Assembly: GCA_903886275.1 (NCBI GenBank)
Contig: CAISLN010000073.1
Span: forward strand, 1 to 58,395
Direction of reading: 5' to 3'
Source of the DNA: an uncultured beta proteobacterium
GTDB lineage: Bacteria > Pseudomonadota > Gammaproteobacteria > Burkholderiales > Burkholderiaceae_C
DNA: 58,395 nt
The notes under the pieces are model-generated. The model made no database searches and had not been told where the DNA came from. It saw nothing but the letters and a program-made list of their open reading frames with translations. A program made the translations under genes and the position numbers. Within the stretch, counting starts at the first letter, position 1. Each line of letters begins with the position of its first letter. Shown one piece after another: positions 31,510 through 39,047 of the stretch.

Positions 31510-31919
31510 TACAGACTCCTTAAAAACTGTTCGAGAATGATGCAGGCCGATGCGGCGTCGGCATCCTTGGCGCCGCTGGAGAGGGCTTCCGTGGTGCTGT
31601 AGCGCTCGTCCACTTCAAACACCGGCAGGCCAAAGCGGCCATGCAACTGGCGGCCAAACTTTTTGGCGCGCGCCGTGTTCTCGTGGGCTGCACCGTCCGG
31701 GTGGTAGGGCACGCCGATCACGATGGCGTCGGGCTGCCACTCCTTGATGCGTTTTTCAATCAGCGCAAAGCGCGCGTCGCCCTGGGCATGGACGCTGCCC
31801 TGGGCCTGGGCCGTGCCCATCAGGCGGTTGCCCACAGCCACGCCGGTGCGCTTCTCACCGTAATCAAAGGCAATGAAAGTGACAAGGTGGGTAGGAACCG
31901 GTACCGGCGCTAAGCTCAC
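31509..31919 (-). CDS. ruvX: RuvX/YqgF Holliday-junction resolvase-like protein
   Basis: The protein has 136 residues. It has the RNase H-like fold of the YqgF family, with AFDYGEKRTGVAVGNRLMGT as the first catalytic strand and Asp. VIGVPYHPDGAAH and FEVDERYSTTEALSSGAKDA supply later conserved residues, including the second acidic site. YqgF/RuvX is essential in many bacteria and is linked to 16S rRNA 5'-end maturation and to alternative Holliday-junction resolution. It overlaps yqgE by 4 bp upstream and pyrR by 1 bp downstream, a conserved operon order. Confidence 0.93.
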   Translation of the reverse strand: MSLAPVPVPTHLVTFIAFDYGEKRTGVAVGNRLMGTAQAQGSVHAQGDARFALIEKRIKEWQPDAIVIGVPYHPDGAAHENTARAKKFGRQLHGRFGLPVFEVDERYSTTEALSSGAKDADAASACIILEQFLRSL

Positions 31920-32509
31920 GCGTGTCCTACCTGGTTGGAGATCATCCAGGACTGCAGACCCAGCAGCGAGAGGGCGCGCTCGTAGCGTTCGGCCACCGGG
32001 GTGTCAAAAATCACCTCTCGGTTGGCATCCACGGTCAGCCAGCTGTTTTCACCCAGCTCGGCCTCCAGTTGGCCCTCGCCCCAGGCGGCATAGCCCAGGG
32101 TGATCAGCACCTTTTTCGGTCCATTGCCGCTGGCCAGGGCTTCTAGCACGTCCTTGGAGGTGGTCATCTCCAGACCGCCGGGAATCAGCATGGTGGAGGC
32201 GTACAGCGTCTCTTGCTCAGGGCCGACATAGATCGGCTCATGCAGCACAAAGCCGCGCTCCGTCTGCACCGGGCCGCCCTGGAACACCGGGCTGTTGCTC
32301 AGGTCCAGGCGCTTGAGCGTCAGATCGACCTTGCCAAATAGGGTGCTCAGGTTGATATCGGAGGGCTTGTTGATGACAAGACCCAGGGCGCCGCGTGGGC
32401 TGTGCTCGCACACGTACACCACGCTTTTGCCAAACAGGGCATCCTCCAGAGCGGGCATTGCGATCAGGAAGTGGTTGGTCAGGTTGATGGGTGCAGAATC
32501 GCCGGTCAT
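31916..32509 (-). CDS. YqgE/AlgH family protein
   Basis: The protein has 197 residues, matching YqgE/AlgH throughout: LTNHFLIAMPALEDALFGKS, VVYVCEHSPRGALGLVINKP, PVFQGGPVQTERGFVLHE and LITLGYAAWGEGQLEAELG. The fold is a conserved cytoplasmic beta-structure; its molecular role is unresolved, with proposals around cell-envelope or nucleotide-related control. It is the first gene of the yqgE-ruvX-pyrR-pyrB-hisC-pyrX operon. Its start codon is only 21 bp from the divergent photolyase gene, so the two promoters must overlap or lie inside the opposing coding regions. Confidence 0.92.
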   Translation of the reverse strand: MTGDSAPINLTNHFLIAMPALEDALFGKSVVYVCEHSPRGALGLVINKPSDINLSTLFGKVDLTLKRLDLSNSPVFQGGPVQTERGFVLHEPIYVGPEQETLYASTMLIPGGLEMTTSKDVLEALASGNGPKKVLITLGYAAWGEGQLEAELGENSWLTVDANREVIFDTPVAERYERALSLLGLQSWMISNQVGHA

Positions 32510-32530
32510 GTTTTCATTTTAGCGGCACGC

Positions 32531-33988
32531 ATGCAACACATTTATTCCAAGGGCCTGGTATGGCTACGACGCGATCTGCGCCTGCACGACAACGCCGCGC
32601 TGGCCACCGCGCTGGCCCAATGCGAGCAGGTTTTTTGCGCCTTTGTCTTTGACAAGGCGATTCTGGACCTGCTACCGCGCCAGGACCGGCGGGTGGAATT
32701 TATCCAGGCCTCGCTGCTGGAGGTCGATACCGGCCTGCGCCAGGCGGGCGGCCACAGCGGCCTGCTCGTGCGCCACGGCCTGGCCCAGCAAGAGATACCG
32801 GCCCTGGCACAGGCCCTGCAGGTGCAGGCGGTGTTTGCCTCCAGCGACTACGAGCCGCAGGCCCTGCAACGCGACGAGGCCGTGCGCGAGTCGTTGCAAC
32901 AACAGGGCGTGTCCTTGGTGCAGATGAAGGACCATGTGATTTTCGAGCGGCGCGAGCTGCTCACGCAAACCGGCAAGCCCTATGGCGTGTTCACCCCCTA
33001 TCTGCGCGCCTGGCTGGCCAAGCTCGGAGATGCCGCCCTGCCCGAGCAGGCCCTGCCCTCCCCCTGCCCGCAACTCGCAGCCCTGCCCGCAGAGCTGGAC
33101 CGGGGTGTGCCCACGCTCAAGGACATAGGCTTTGAGAGCGGCCTGCTCAACACCGCCGTCATCCCCGCCGGAATGTCGGGTGGCCAGCGGCTGCTGGAAG
33201 ACTTTCTGTTGCGCATGGACCGCTACGACGAGACGCGCAACTTCCCCGCCGTCAAGGGCCCGAGCTACCTGGGCGTGCACCTGCGCTTTGGCACGGTGTC
33301 GATACGCCAGTTGGTGAACCTGGCGCGCCAGCAGGTGGCACTGGGCAACACAGGTGCCCAGACCTGGCTGGCCGAGCTGGTGTGGCGCGACTTTTATGTG
33401 CAGATCCTGGCCAACTTTCCGCGCGTGGCCACGGGCTCTTTCAAGCCCGAATACGATGCTATCGCCTGGGAAGAGGGCGCGCGCGCCGACGCCCTGTATG
33501 CCGCCTGGTGCTCCGGGACCACCGGCTACCCGCTGGTGGATGCGGCCATGGCCCAGCTCAACCAGACCGGCTATATGCACAACCGCCTGCGCATGGTGGC
33601 GGGCAGTTTTTTGGTCAAGCACCTGGGGCTGGACTGGCGCTGGGGCGAGCGCTACTTTGCCGAGCAGCTCAACGATTTCGACCTGGCCTCCAACAACGGT
33701 GGCTGGCAATGGGTGAGCTCCAGCGGCTGCGATGCACAGCCCTATTTCCGCATCTTCAACCCGGTGACGCAGAGCGAGAAGTTCGACGCACAGGGCAAGT
33801 TCATACGCCGCTACATCCCTGCCCTCAAGGACTTAAGCGACAAGGCCATCCACGCCCCCTGGGCGGCCAAGCCTTTGGAGCTGCAGGCCGCAGGCGTCAC
33901 GCTGGGAAAAGACTATCCGCTGCCGGTGGTGGACCATGCGGCAGCGCGGGGCAAGACGCTGCTGCGCTATGGGGTGGTGAAGAAGTAG
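32531..33988 (+). CDS. phr: Deoxyribodipyrimidine photolyase
   Basis: The protein has 485 residues from ATG 32531. The N-terminal alpha/beta antenna-binding domain starts GLVWLRRDLRLHDNAALATA. The C-terminal FAD domain contains PLVDAAMAQLNQTGYMHNRL, RMVAGSFLVKHLGLDWRWGE and NNGGWQWVSSSGCDAQPYFR, all hallmarks of class I CPD photolyases. It repairs UV-induced cyclobutane pyrimidine dimers with blue light. Upstream in-frame starts are ignored because they would run into the divergent yqgE gene. A strong inverted-repeat terminator covers its stop codon. Confidence 0.95.
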   Translation: MQHIYSKGLVWLRRDLRLHDNAALATALAQCEQVFCAFVFDKAILDLLPRQDRRVEFIQASLLEVDTGLRQAGGHSGLLVRHGLAQQEIPALAQALQVQAVFASSDYEPQALQRDEAVRESLQQQGVSLVQMKDHVIFERRELLTQTGKPYGVFTPYLRAWLAKLGDAALPEQALPSPCPQLAALPAELDRGVPTLKDIGFESGLLNTAVIPAGMSGGQRLLEDFLLRMDRYDETRNFPAVKGPSYLGVHLRFGTVSIRQLVNLARQQVALGNTGAQTWLAELVWRDFYVQILANFPRVATGSFKPEYDAIAWEEGARADALYAAWCSGTTGYPLVDAAMAQLNQTGYMHNRLRMVAGSFLVKHLGLDWRWGERYFAEQLNDFDLASNNGGWQWVSSSGCDAQPYFRIFNPVTQSEKFDAQGKFIRRYIPALKDLSDKAIHAPWAAKPLELQAAGVTLGKDYPLPVVDHAAARGKTLLRYGVVKK

Positions 33989-34008
33989 CCCAATGTCGGT
34001 TGGGCTAC
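33983..34008. terminator. Bidirectional terminator between phr and the M15 peptidase gene
   Basis: AGTAGCCCAA and TTGGGCTACT form a perfect 10 bp stem with a 6-base loop (TGTCGG). The phr stop codon TAG lies in the left arm. It sits between two convergent genes, so it can serve both strands. A U-tract is weak on both sides. Confidence 0.75.
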
Positions 34009-34022
34009 TGCCCATGGAGCCA

Positions 34023-34934
34023 TCAGGAGCGGTTCACTCCGTTTTTGAATTCCACATGCACATGGCTTTTTTCGTCGAACACCAGGCTCGCGCCCAGCCC
34101 CTTGCACAAGGACTTGATGGCGGCATTCTCGCCTTCGATGTCCAGCGCATAGCCGCTGCCGTGCTTGCTAGTGCCCGGCGGGGCGACGGGCGCGGCGGCA
34201 AGGTCGAAGGCATGCTCGCCCTTTTTGCTCTTTTGCTTGAGTTCAGCGCTGTCTACGAGCTTGCCAAAGGCGCGCTTCGCGCTCGACAGCGTCTGGTGGC
34301 GCTGGCGCGCGTCTTCGACCGATGAGCGGTCTTCCGGCTTGCCGATGGGACTTGTCACGTAACCGCTGGATGGATCTGGCTTGCATCCAATGAGGCTGGA
34401 GCGAAGGCCCTGGAGCTCCTTCTTCGCGTCGTCCTTGAGCGCCAGGGTGAGGGAATGCTCCACCATCTGCAGCAGGTATTCCCAGTGGTAGTTGACCTTC
34501 CAGAACTGGTCGGCGTCCGAGAGAAAGCCGGCGATGACGCGCGCACGCACATCGGTGAGGCGAGGCAGCAGCTCATCGATGATGCCTGTGGTCAGGGCCG
34601 TCTCTTTCACACGCGGGTCTACGCGCTCGGTGCGCGTCTGGCGGTCGGCCTTGCGGGTCTGCGTGTTCTCGCCGGTGCCGCGCTCGGTGCCCCCATTGCC
34701 CAATTGGCGAAAGGTTCGGCCATCGGGGTCCACGCGTCCGTCTGGCGACTGCATGCCAAGGAAACGCACCTGGAATTGCCGGATGGCCTCGACTGTGGAC
34801 GGCCCATTGCGGCCATCCTCTTGCAGCTTGCCCAGTGGCGCGAGGTCGCGCTGGTTCAGCAGTTGCTGCACCAGGCGCACATCGTCTTCGAGGTTGTCAC
34901 CGCCTTGGCCTACCGAGCCTTCGATTTTTTTCAT
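34023..34934 (-). CDS. Peptidoglycan-binding/M15-like D,D-peptidase, leaderless
   Basis: The protein has 303 residues. The N-terminus (about 10-80) is a peptidoglycan-binding-type repeat, DDVRLVQQLLNQRDLAPLGK, with GRNGPSTVEAIRQFQVRFLG. The C-terminus (240-300) has the M15/VanY-like zinc motifs: S-K-H-G-S-G-Y-A-L-D-I and SHVHVEFKNG. That gives the H-x6-D and H-x-H ligands of D-alanyl-D-alanine peptidases. The region between is helical. There is no signal peptide or transmembrane helix, so it must reach the wall by another route (specialised secretion or lysis). It is the last gene of a four-gene operon with DUF2589, overlapping the previous gene by 4 bp. It may be a cell-wall-active effector or a structural lysozyme-like part; the exact role is unknown. 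Confidence 0.72.
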   Translation of the reverse strand: MKKIEGSVGQGGDNLEDDVRLVQQLLNQRDLAPLGKLQEDGRNGPSTVEAIRQFQVRFLGMQSPDGRVDPDGRTFRQLGNGGTERGTGENTQTRKADRQTRTERVDPRVKETALTTGIIDELLPRLTDVRARVIAGFLSDADQFWKVNYHWEYLLQMVEHSLTLALKDDAKKELQGLRSSLIGCKPDPSSGYVTSPIGKPEDRSSVEDARQRHQTLSSAKRAFGKLVDSAELKQKSKKGEHAFDLAAAPVAPPGTSKHGSGYALDIEGENAAIKSLCKGLGASLVFDEKSHVHVEFKNGVNRS

Positions 34935-35512
34935 GGCCCGTATCCCGGTTCGCTGGGCAGCATGCGGTCCAGAAGAACCAGCGCGTCGTTGCTCCCCACC
35001 AAGCCCTCCAGACGGGTCGCACCGACGCCCAGGTCAGGATCTTCGGTCATGGCGCGCCAGATGGCCTTCAACATATCGGAGTGGGTGTAGGCACTGTGTG
35101 CAGGCACTTGGGAGAGCCCCTTGCGCTGTGCCACGGCCAAGACCTGTCGCATCAACTTCTCGGCCTCTGCAACGCGCGCCGCATCTGCCGCCGTCGCCTG
35201 AAGAATGATCTCCGAGGCCCTTCGCAACACGTCTGCAGCGGTGGCCTCTTTGACCTTTCGCGCCGTGGTGCGCGCACTGAACGCCATGCCCGCCGGGATG
35301 ACCCCACGCTCGGCCGAGATCAATACGCCGCGCAGGGCCGCCAGCTCAGCGGCAACGGGCAGCCGGTTGTTGGTAAGTATCTGTTCGCCGTCCATGAGCC
35401 AGGTCTTCACGGAACCGATGAGGCTCAGCTGCCGTTCTGCAAGCGCATCAATGAGCGCCGGCATCCGCAACAACAGGCGCTGAATCTCTTCGAGATTGAC
35501 GACATTTAGCAT
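34931..35512 (-). CDS. Unknown helical protein of the DUF2589 cassette
   Basis: The protein has 193 residues from ATG 35512 (MLNVVNLEEIQRLLLRMPAL). An in-frame ATG at 35665 would push 51 residues into the upstream gene and is unlikely. The sequence is predicted to be mostly alpha-helical, with long Ala/Leu/Glu-rich segments (RRASEIILQATAADAARVAE) and a C-terminal HSAYTHSDMLKAIWRAMTED. No signal peptide, membrane helix or known catalytic motif is seen. I do not recognise its family. It overlaps the M15-type gene by 4 bp and starts 7 bp after the previous gene, so it is tightly coupled and likely stoichiometrically produced. Confidence 0.65.
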   Translation of the reverse strand: MLNVVNLEEIQRLLLRMPALIDALAERQLSLIGSVKTWLMDGEQILTNNRLPVAAELAALRGVLISAERGVIPAGMAFSARTTARKVKEATAADVLRRASEIILQATAADAARVAEAEKLMRQVLAVAQRKGLSQVPAHSAYTHSDMLKAIWRAMTEDPDLGVGATRLEGLVGSNDALVLLDRMLPSEPGYGP

Positions 35513-35519
35513 GGGGTTG

Positions 35520-36209
35520 CTACTCCGGAACCAGGCGGGTGCTGGTCTTGCCCTGCGACTCGACCACGGACCATTCAAACGCCTCTTCTGAAATCGATAG
35601 GTGAAGCTGCGCAAAAAGCTCTTGGCCCCCCGCCGCCCGCAATTCTGCGGTGGTGACCAAGACATGCAGCCGCGGCGGTGCGGTCCTCAGATTGGCGAAT
35701 TCCTTTTGGACCGCAGCTTTCAGCCCATCGGCCAATTTCTCCAGCGCTGCGGGTTCCATTTTTCGCTGTGCATTGCCCACCGCCTTCATGGCCGTGCGCA
35801 CCATGTCGTCGCCCAGGTGCGTGACGCTGACCGACACATAGGGCGGCTTGTCCGGGCTTGAGGTGAGCTCGGCCAGCGCTTGATCGCGGGCGCTCCTCTC
35901 CTGGTCTGACAGGCTGATTCCGGCTCGCTCCAGATGCTGATCGAGCAGCTTGGCGAAGCGCTCGCGCACCACAGGAAGCGACACATCGCCCCTGGGTGAG
36001 TCGCCTGCCTTGGCCTCCTCCATCGCTTGGATGGCGACGGGGACATTGAGCGTCAGCGTAGGCAACCTGAAGCGCGGAACCGGCATGTGCTTGAGCAGCG
36101 GATGGCCCGCATACATTTCTGCCAGCCGTACGGCCTCCAGATCGGCCTGGACCCTTGCCATCGTGACCTCTGACAGCAGGTGTCCGATGTAGTCTCCCAA
36201 ATACGGCAT
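35520..36209 (-). CDS. Unknown partner protein of the DUF2589 cassette
   Basis: The protein has 229 residues and begins MPYLGDYIGHLLSEVTMARV. The first 60 residues are an amphipathic helix with AEMYAGHPLLKHMPVPRFRL, then a strand-rich LPTLTLNVPVAIQ. That part resembles proteins that I have seen encoded beside DUF2589 genes, sharing the 'HPLLKH-PVPR-R-P' pattern. The C-terminal part (about 185-229) is a beta-rich end (RLHVLVTTAELRAAGGQELF). It is not a known enzyme. There is no signal peptide. It lies 22 bp after the DUF2589 gene and 7 bp before the helical gene. Confidence 0.62.
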   Translation of the reverse strand: MPYLGDYIGHLLSEVTMARVQADLEAVRLAEMYAGHPLLKHMPVPRFRLPTLTLNVPVAIQAMEEAKAGDSPRGDVSLPVVRERFAKLLDQHLERAGISLSDQERSARDQALAELTSSPDKPPYVSVSVTHLGDDMVRTAMKAVGNAQRKMEPAALEKLADGLKAAVQKEFANLRTAPPRLHVLVTTAELRAAGGQELFAQLHLSISEEAFEWSVVESQGKTSTRLVPE

Positions 36210-36231
36210 AGTGGCTCCCTTGGCAGCAAGC

Positions 36232-36969
36232 TTAGGCGGGCTGAGACCTCATATTGGCCTCCAGGATATCGAGCACCCTGGCCATTCCAGCGGGCATCTC
36301 GTCTTGCACCGCCCGGATGTGAACCGCCATCGAGTAGGTGCGCTGAACGTTGGTGCCTTGCTGGGTGTTGCGTTGGTAGCCAACCGAGACATTGAGCTTT
36401 GCGGACCCCCAGCCCCAGCCGGCCTTGGCCTCAAGGGAGGCGTCGATCTTCAGGCTCTCGTCGATTTTGGTGTACTCGACGGAATCGATCTTGGCGTTGA
36501 AGTCGATCGTCACATCCTCGATTCGCAGATAGGGAATCGGAAGCATGGTCAAGATAGGCACCTCCAGTTGCTGCGTCTCGTAGACCGCTGGCACGGCGGC
36601 CACCGCCGCGACTGCCAGCACTGCGGGTACCGCTGGCACCGCGGCTGTCGTGACGTTGCCCTGGGCGTCGCGCACTTCTGCAATGGCTGGAACCGCTGCG
36701 ACGGCCGCAACGGCTCTGACTGCGGGGACATAAGGACTGACTTCCTTGGGGTACTTGAACTTGACGTAAATGGGGTCGCCCGTCTCGGCATTCGCAGGAT
36801 CCTGCCCGGTCTGTCCGGCGGGAACTTGCAGCTTCTTGAAACCGACCTCCTTGATGAAGTTCACGGCACTCATTGCCGCCTGCGCCTGGGCATTGACCGC
36901 TGCGATCAGCGGCCCTCCGAGCATCGAGGCGAAATCTATCGTGGCTAGTTCTTGACCTGGTGTGGGCAT
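36232..36969 (-). CDS. DUF2589 domain protein
   Basis: The protein has 245 residues from ATG 36969. The DUF2589 signature is clear: MPTPGQELATIDFASMLGGP, LIAAVNAQAQAAMSAVNFIK, VPILTMLPIPYLRIEDVTID, and the C-terminal AVQDEMPAGMARVLDILEAN. DUF2589 is an uncharacterised family with an extended beta domain, usually clustered with small unknown genes. Unusual here is an insertion of about 50 residues of alternating Ala/Val/Pro (AVAAVAAVPAVY and similar, residues 90-140), a low-complexity repeat. There is no signal peptide. A ribosome site GGAGC lies before the start. It is the first gene of the four-gene operon. Function unknown; a structural or assembly role is a guess from its repetitive beta-rich nature. 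Confidence 0.8.
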   Translation of the reverse strand: MPTPGQELATIDFASMLGGPLIAAVNAQAQAAMSAVNFIKEVGFKKLQVPAGQTGQDPANAETGDPIYVKFKYPKEVSPYVPAVRAVAAVAAVPAIAEVRDAQGNVTTAAVPAVPAVLAVAAVAAVPAVYETQQLEVPILTMLPIPYLRIEDVTIDFNAKIDSVEYTKIDESLKIDASLEAKAGWGWGSAKLNVSVGYQRNTQQGTNVQRTYSMAVHIRAVQDEMPAGMARVLDILEANMRSQPA

Positions 36970-37023
36970 GATCGCTCCTTGGGTTGGGTGAGCCGGGTAA
37001 GCCTCCTGCTTGCGGTTTGCATG

Positions 37024-37042
37024 GGGCACTTACTGAGTGCCC
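37024..37042. promoter_or_regulatory. Perfect 7-bp inverted repeat between AraC and DUF2589 genes
   Basis: GGGCACT and AGTGCCC flank a five-base spacer and are followed by seven A residues on the plus strand. For the minus-strand genes the T-tract would precede, not follow, the hairpin, so it does not look like a standard rho-independent terminator. It could be an operator of the DUF2589 promoter or an end signal of AraC. The 181 bp gap holds nothing else that I can support. Confidence 0.4.
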
Positions 37043-37150
37043 AAAAAAATGACCCCTTCGCAGGTGCGGTTTGGATTCTCACGAACACGGGCGCAGTTGG
37101 CAAATAGTGGCGCTTGGCGCAACGCAGTTGAATGGCAAGCGCGGCAACAA

Positions 37151-38017
37151 CTAGCCCCGGTGCTGCTTTCTGAATTCGCCGGGAGCACATCCGGCTTCGC
37201 GGCGAAAGAACTTGATGAAGTTGGTGGCCTCGTGAAATCCCAGCTTGTCGGCCACTTGGGCAATGGGCCAGTTGGTGTAGGCGAGCATGCGTTTGGCCTC
37301 CAGCGCGATGCGTTTGGACAGGTAGGCTTTGGCGGACAGTCCCGCCACTTCCTGCGTCGCACGGCTCAGGGTTTTCTCGGACAGGCCCAGGGCTTTTGCA
37401 TAGGTAGAGAGTTGATGCCATTCATGGAGTCTTTGCTCGGTGGCTTGGCGAAATTTCCTGAAGTGCATGGCCAAGGAGGAGGCACCGGTAGAGCCGCCCT
37501 GCAGCTGTTCACTGGCGAGCTGCAAGCGAAGCAGCAAGGCCTGAAGTTGCGCCCGCTCCAAGGCAGCGACCAGGGACACAGGGCCCGCCAACTGGCTGTC
37601 CTGGTGCATCTGCACCATGGCTGAGCGCACCGCTTCAAGGCTCGCCTTGCCCAGCGCCCATTGAACCGGCATGTCATCGACGCAAAGCCCCAAGAGGGCC
37701 AATGCCTGAAAGGACTCCGGACGAAAAATGACCACCCAACCGTCCCAGGGCTTGTTGGTCTCGAAGCGCTGCACCTGGCCAGGCCGCATGGCCAATACCG
37801 AGCCGTTGCGCAGGGTCTCTAACTCGAAGTCCACCGTATGCCTAAACCGCCCTTGCGTCACCAGCACCAGTTGGTGAAAGTCCAGCCGCGATGGATGCCT
37901 GAAGTGACCTTCCGGTACGCGCCTGAGCCAGTCGCTGGCGGGCAGTACCTCGATGTCAAATGCGTAGCCCGCCAGGGGGCGAAAGCCCAGTCTGGGAATA
38001 TCCGGAAGATGTGGCAT
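37151..38017 (-). CDS. AraC-family transcriptional regulator
   Basis: The protein has 288 residues from ATG 38017 (MPHLPDIPRLGFRPLAGYAF). An N-terminal cupin-type sensing domain (LDFHQLVLVTQGRFRHTVDF) is followed by a C-terminal double helix-turn-helix at about 205-285. The latter reads LGLSEKTLSRATQEVAGLSA, KAYLSKRIALEAKRMLAYTN, and the second helix pair AQVADKLGFHEATNFIKFFR. Other starts up to 38113 would add a hydrophobic-looking stretch outside the domain. It is divergent from the SnoaL-like gene at 38239 over a 221 bp gap, and is its likely regulator. The effector is unknown. Confidence 0.85.
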   Translation of the reverse strand: MPHLPDIPRLGFRPLAGYAFDIEVLPASDWLRRVPEGHFRHPSRLDFHQLVLVTQGRFRHTVDFELETLRNGSVLAMRPGQVQRFETNKPWDGWVVIFRPESFQALALLGLCVDDMPVQWALGKASLEAVRSAMVQMHQDSQLAGPVSLVAALERAQLQALLLRLQLASEQLQGGSTGASSLAMHFRKFRQATEQRLHEWHQLSTYAKALGLSEKTLSRATQEVAGLSAKAYLSKRIALEAKRMLAYTNWPIAQVADKLGFHEATNFIKFFRREAGCAPGEFRKQHRG

Positions 38018-38238
38018 TGGCCCAGTATGTCCGATTTGGATAGGTATCTGTCGGCTATTTACCTTGCCAAGAACGGCCCGAAAAATATACACTTCGCCCG
38101 CTTCGACAAACAAAAATAAAGATTCCTACCGCGTCAAACGAGTGCCCATACAAGGCCGCCATGCTGTCGATGGAAGCCCTGTGGCTTGTGCTTTTCGGTT
38201 GCTCGTCCATCGCCCTCACTACAACCCAGGAAAACAAA

Positions 38239-39009
38239 ATGTCTACAAACTACAAAACACAGGTCACCGAACTTCTCAAAAGCATTGAGACCGGTGACAC
38301 CAAGCCCGTCGCATCCATCAACCCGGAAAAATACATTCAGCACAACTTGGGCATTGGCGATGGATTGGCCGGCTTGGCTGCCCTATTGCAATCCTTGCCT
38401 GAAAATTCCACCAAGGTGCATACGGTGCGCGTGTTGCAGGACGGCCCGTTCGTTGTCGCCCACACGCGCTACCACTTCTTTGGCCCGAAAGTGGGCTTCG
38501 ATATCTTCCGCTTTGAAGACGGCAAGGTCGTCGAGCATTGGGACAACCTGCAAGAAACAGCGCCCCCCAATCCCAGCGCGCACACCATGCTGGATGGCAC
38601 CAGCACCGTGACCGACCTGGACAAAACCGAAGCCAACAAGGCAATGGTTCACGCCTTTGTGGACGACATACTGGTCAAGGGAAAAATGGAAAAATTGGCT
38701 GCCTACTTTGACGGCGACCACTACATCCAGCACAACCCCCAGATCGGTGATGGCCTATCCGGCCTGGGCCAGGCGCTGGGTGACATGGCCAAGGCGGGCA
38801 TCACCATGCAGTACAGCACCATCCACAAGGTTTTAGGCGAAGGCAACTTTGTCATGGTGGTCAGCGAAGGCAGCTTTGCGGGCAAGCCGACCGCGTTCTA
38901 CGATTTGTTCCGCGTTCAAAGCGGCAAGATTGCAGAGCATTGGGACACCATGGAAACCATCCCTGCACGCGCCGAGTGGAAGAACGCCAACGGCAAGTTC
39001 GGTTTCTAG
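38239..39009 (+). CDS. Tandem SnoaL-like domain protein
   Basis: The protein has 256 residues from ATG 38239, preceded by CAGGAAAACAAA. It consists of two SnoaL/NTF2-like domains. Domain 1 (about 1-120) has PEKYIQHNLGIGDGLAGLAA and EDGKVVEHWDNLQE. Domain 2 (about 130-250) has DHYIQHNPQIGDGLSGLGQA and QSGKIAEHWDTMETIP. The repeated YIQHN and EHWD motifs show an internal duplication. Neither domain has a leader, so it should be cytoplasmic. The family is used for cyclases, hydrolases and ketosteroid-isomerase-like reactions; the function here is not assigned. Its motifs also match the single-domain exported protein at 3927, so the window carries three domain copies. A terminator hairpin follows. 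Confidence 0.82.
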   Translation: MSTNYKTQVTELLKSIETGDTKPVASINPEKYIQHNLGIGDGLAGLAALLQSLPENSTKVHTVRVLQDGPFVVAHTRYHFFGPKVGFDIFRFEDGKVVEHWDNLQETAPPNPSAHTMLDGTSTVTDLDKTEANKAMVHAFVDDILVKGKMEKLAAYFDGDHYIQHNPQIGDGLSGLGQALGDMAKAGITMQYSTIHKVLGEGNFVMVVSEGSFAGKPTAFYDLFRVQSGKIAEHWDTMETIPARAEWKNANGKFGF

Positions 39010-39013
39010 CGCA

Positions 39014-39033
39014 GCAGCGGGGACCCCCGCTGC
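39014..39033. terminator. Terminator hairpin between SnoaL-like gene and chpA
   Basis: GCAGCGGGG and CCCCGCTGC form a 9 bp GC-rich stem separated by only two bases (AC); allowing a four-base loop leaves an 8 bp stem. It lies between two convergent genes 38 bp apart, so it probably terminates both. No U-tract is present. Confidence 0.6.
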
Positions 39034-39047
39034 GCGCCAGACCCGCC

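Noticed and set aside
34023..36969. Prophage lysis module
   Set aside because: No holin, tail or terminase genes nearby and DUF2589 is not a phage hallmark to my knowledge; kept as an unknown cassette.
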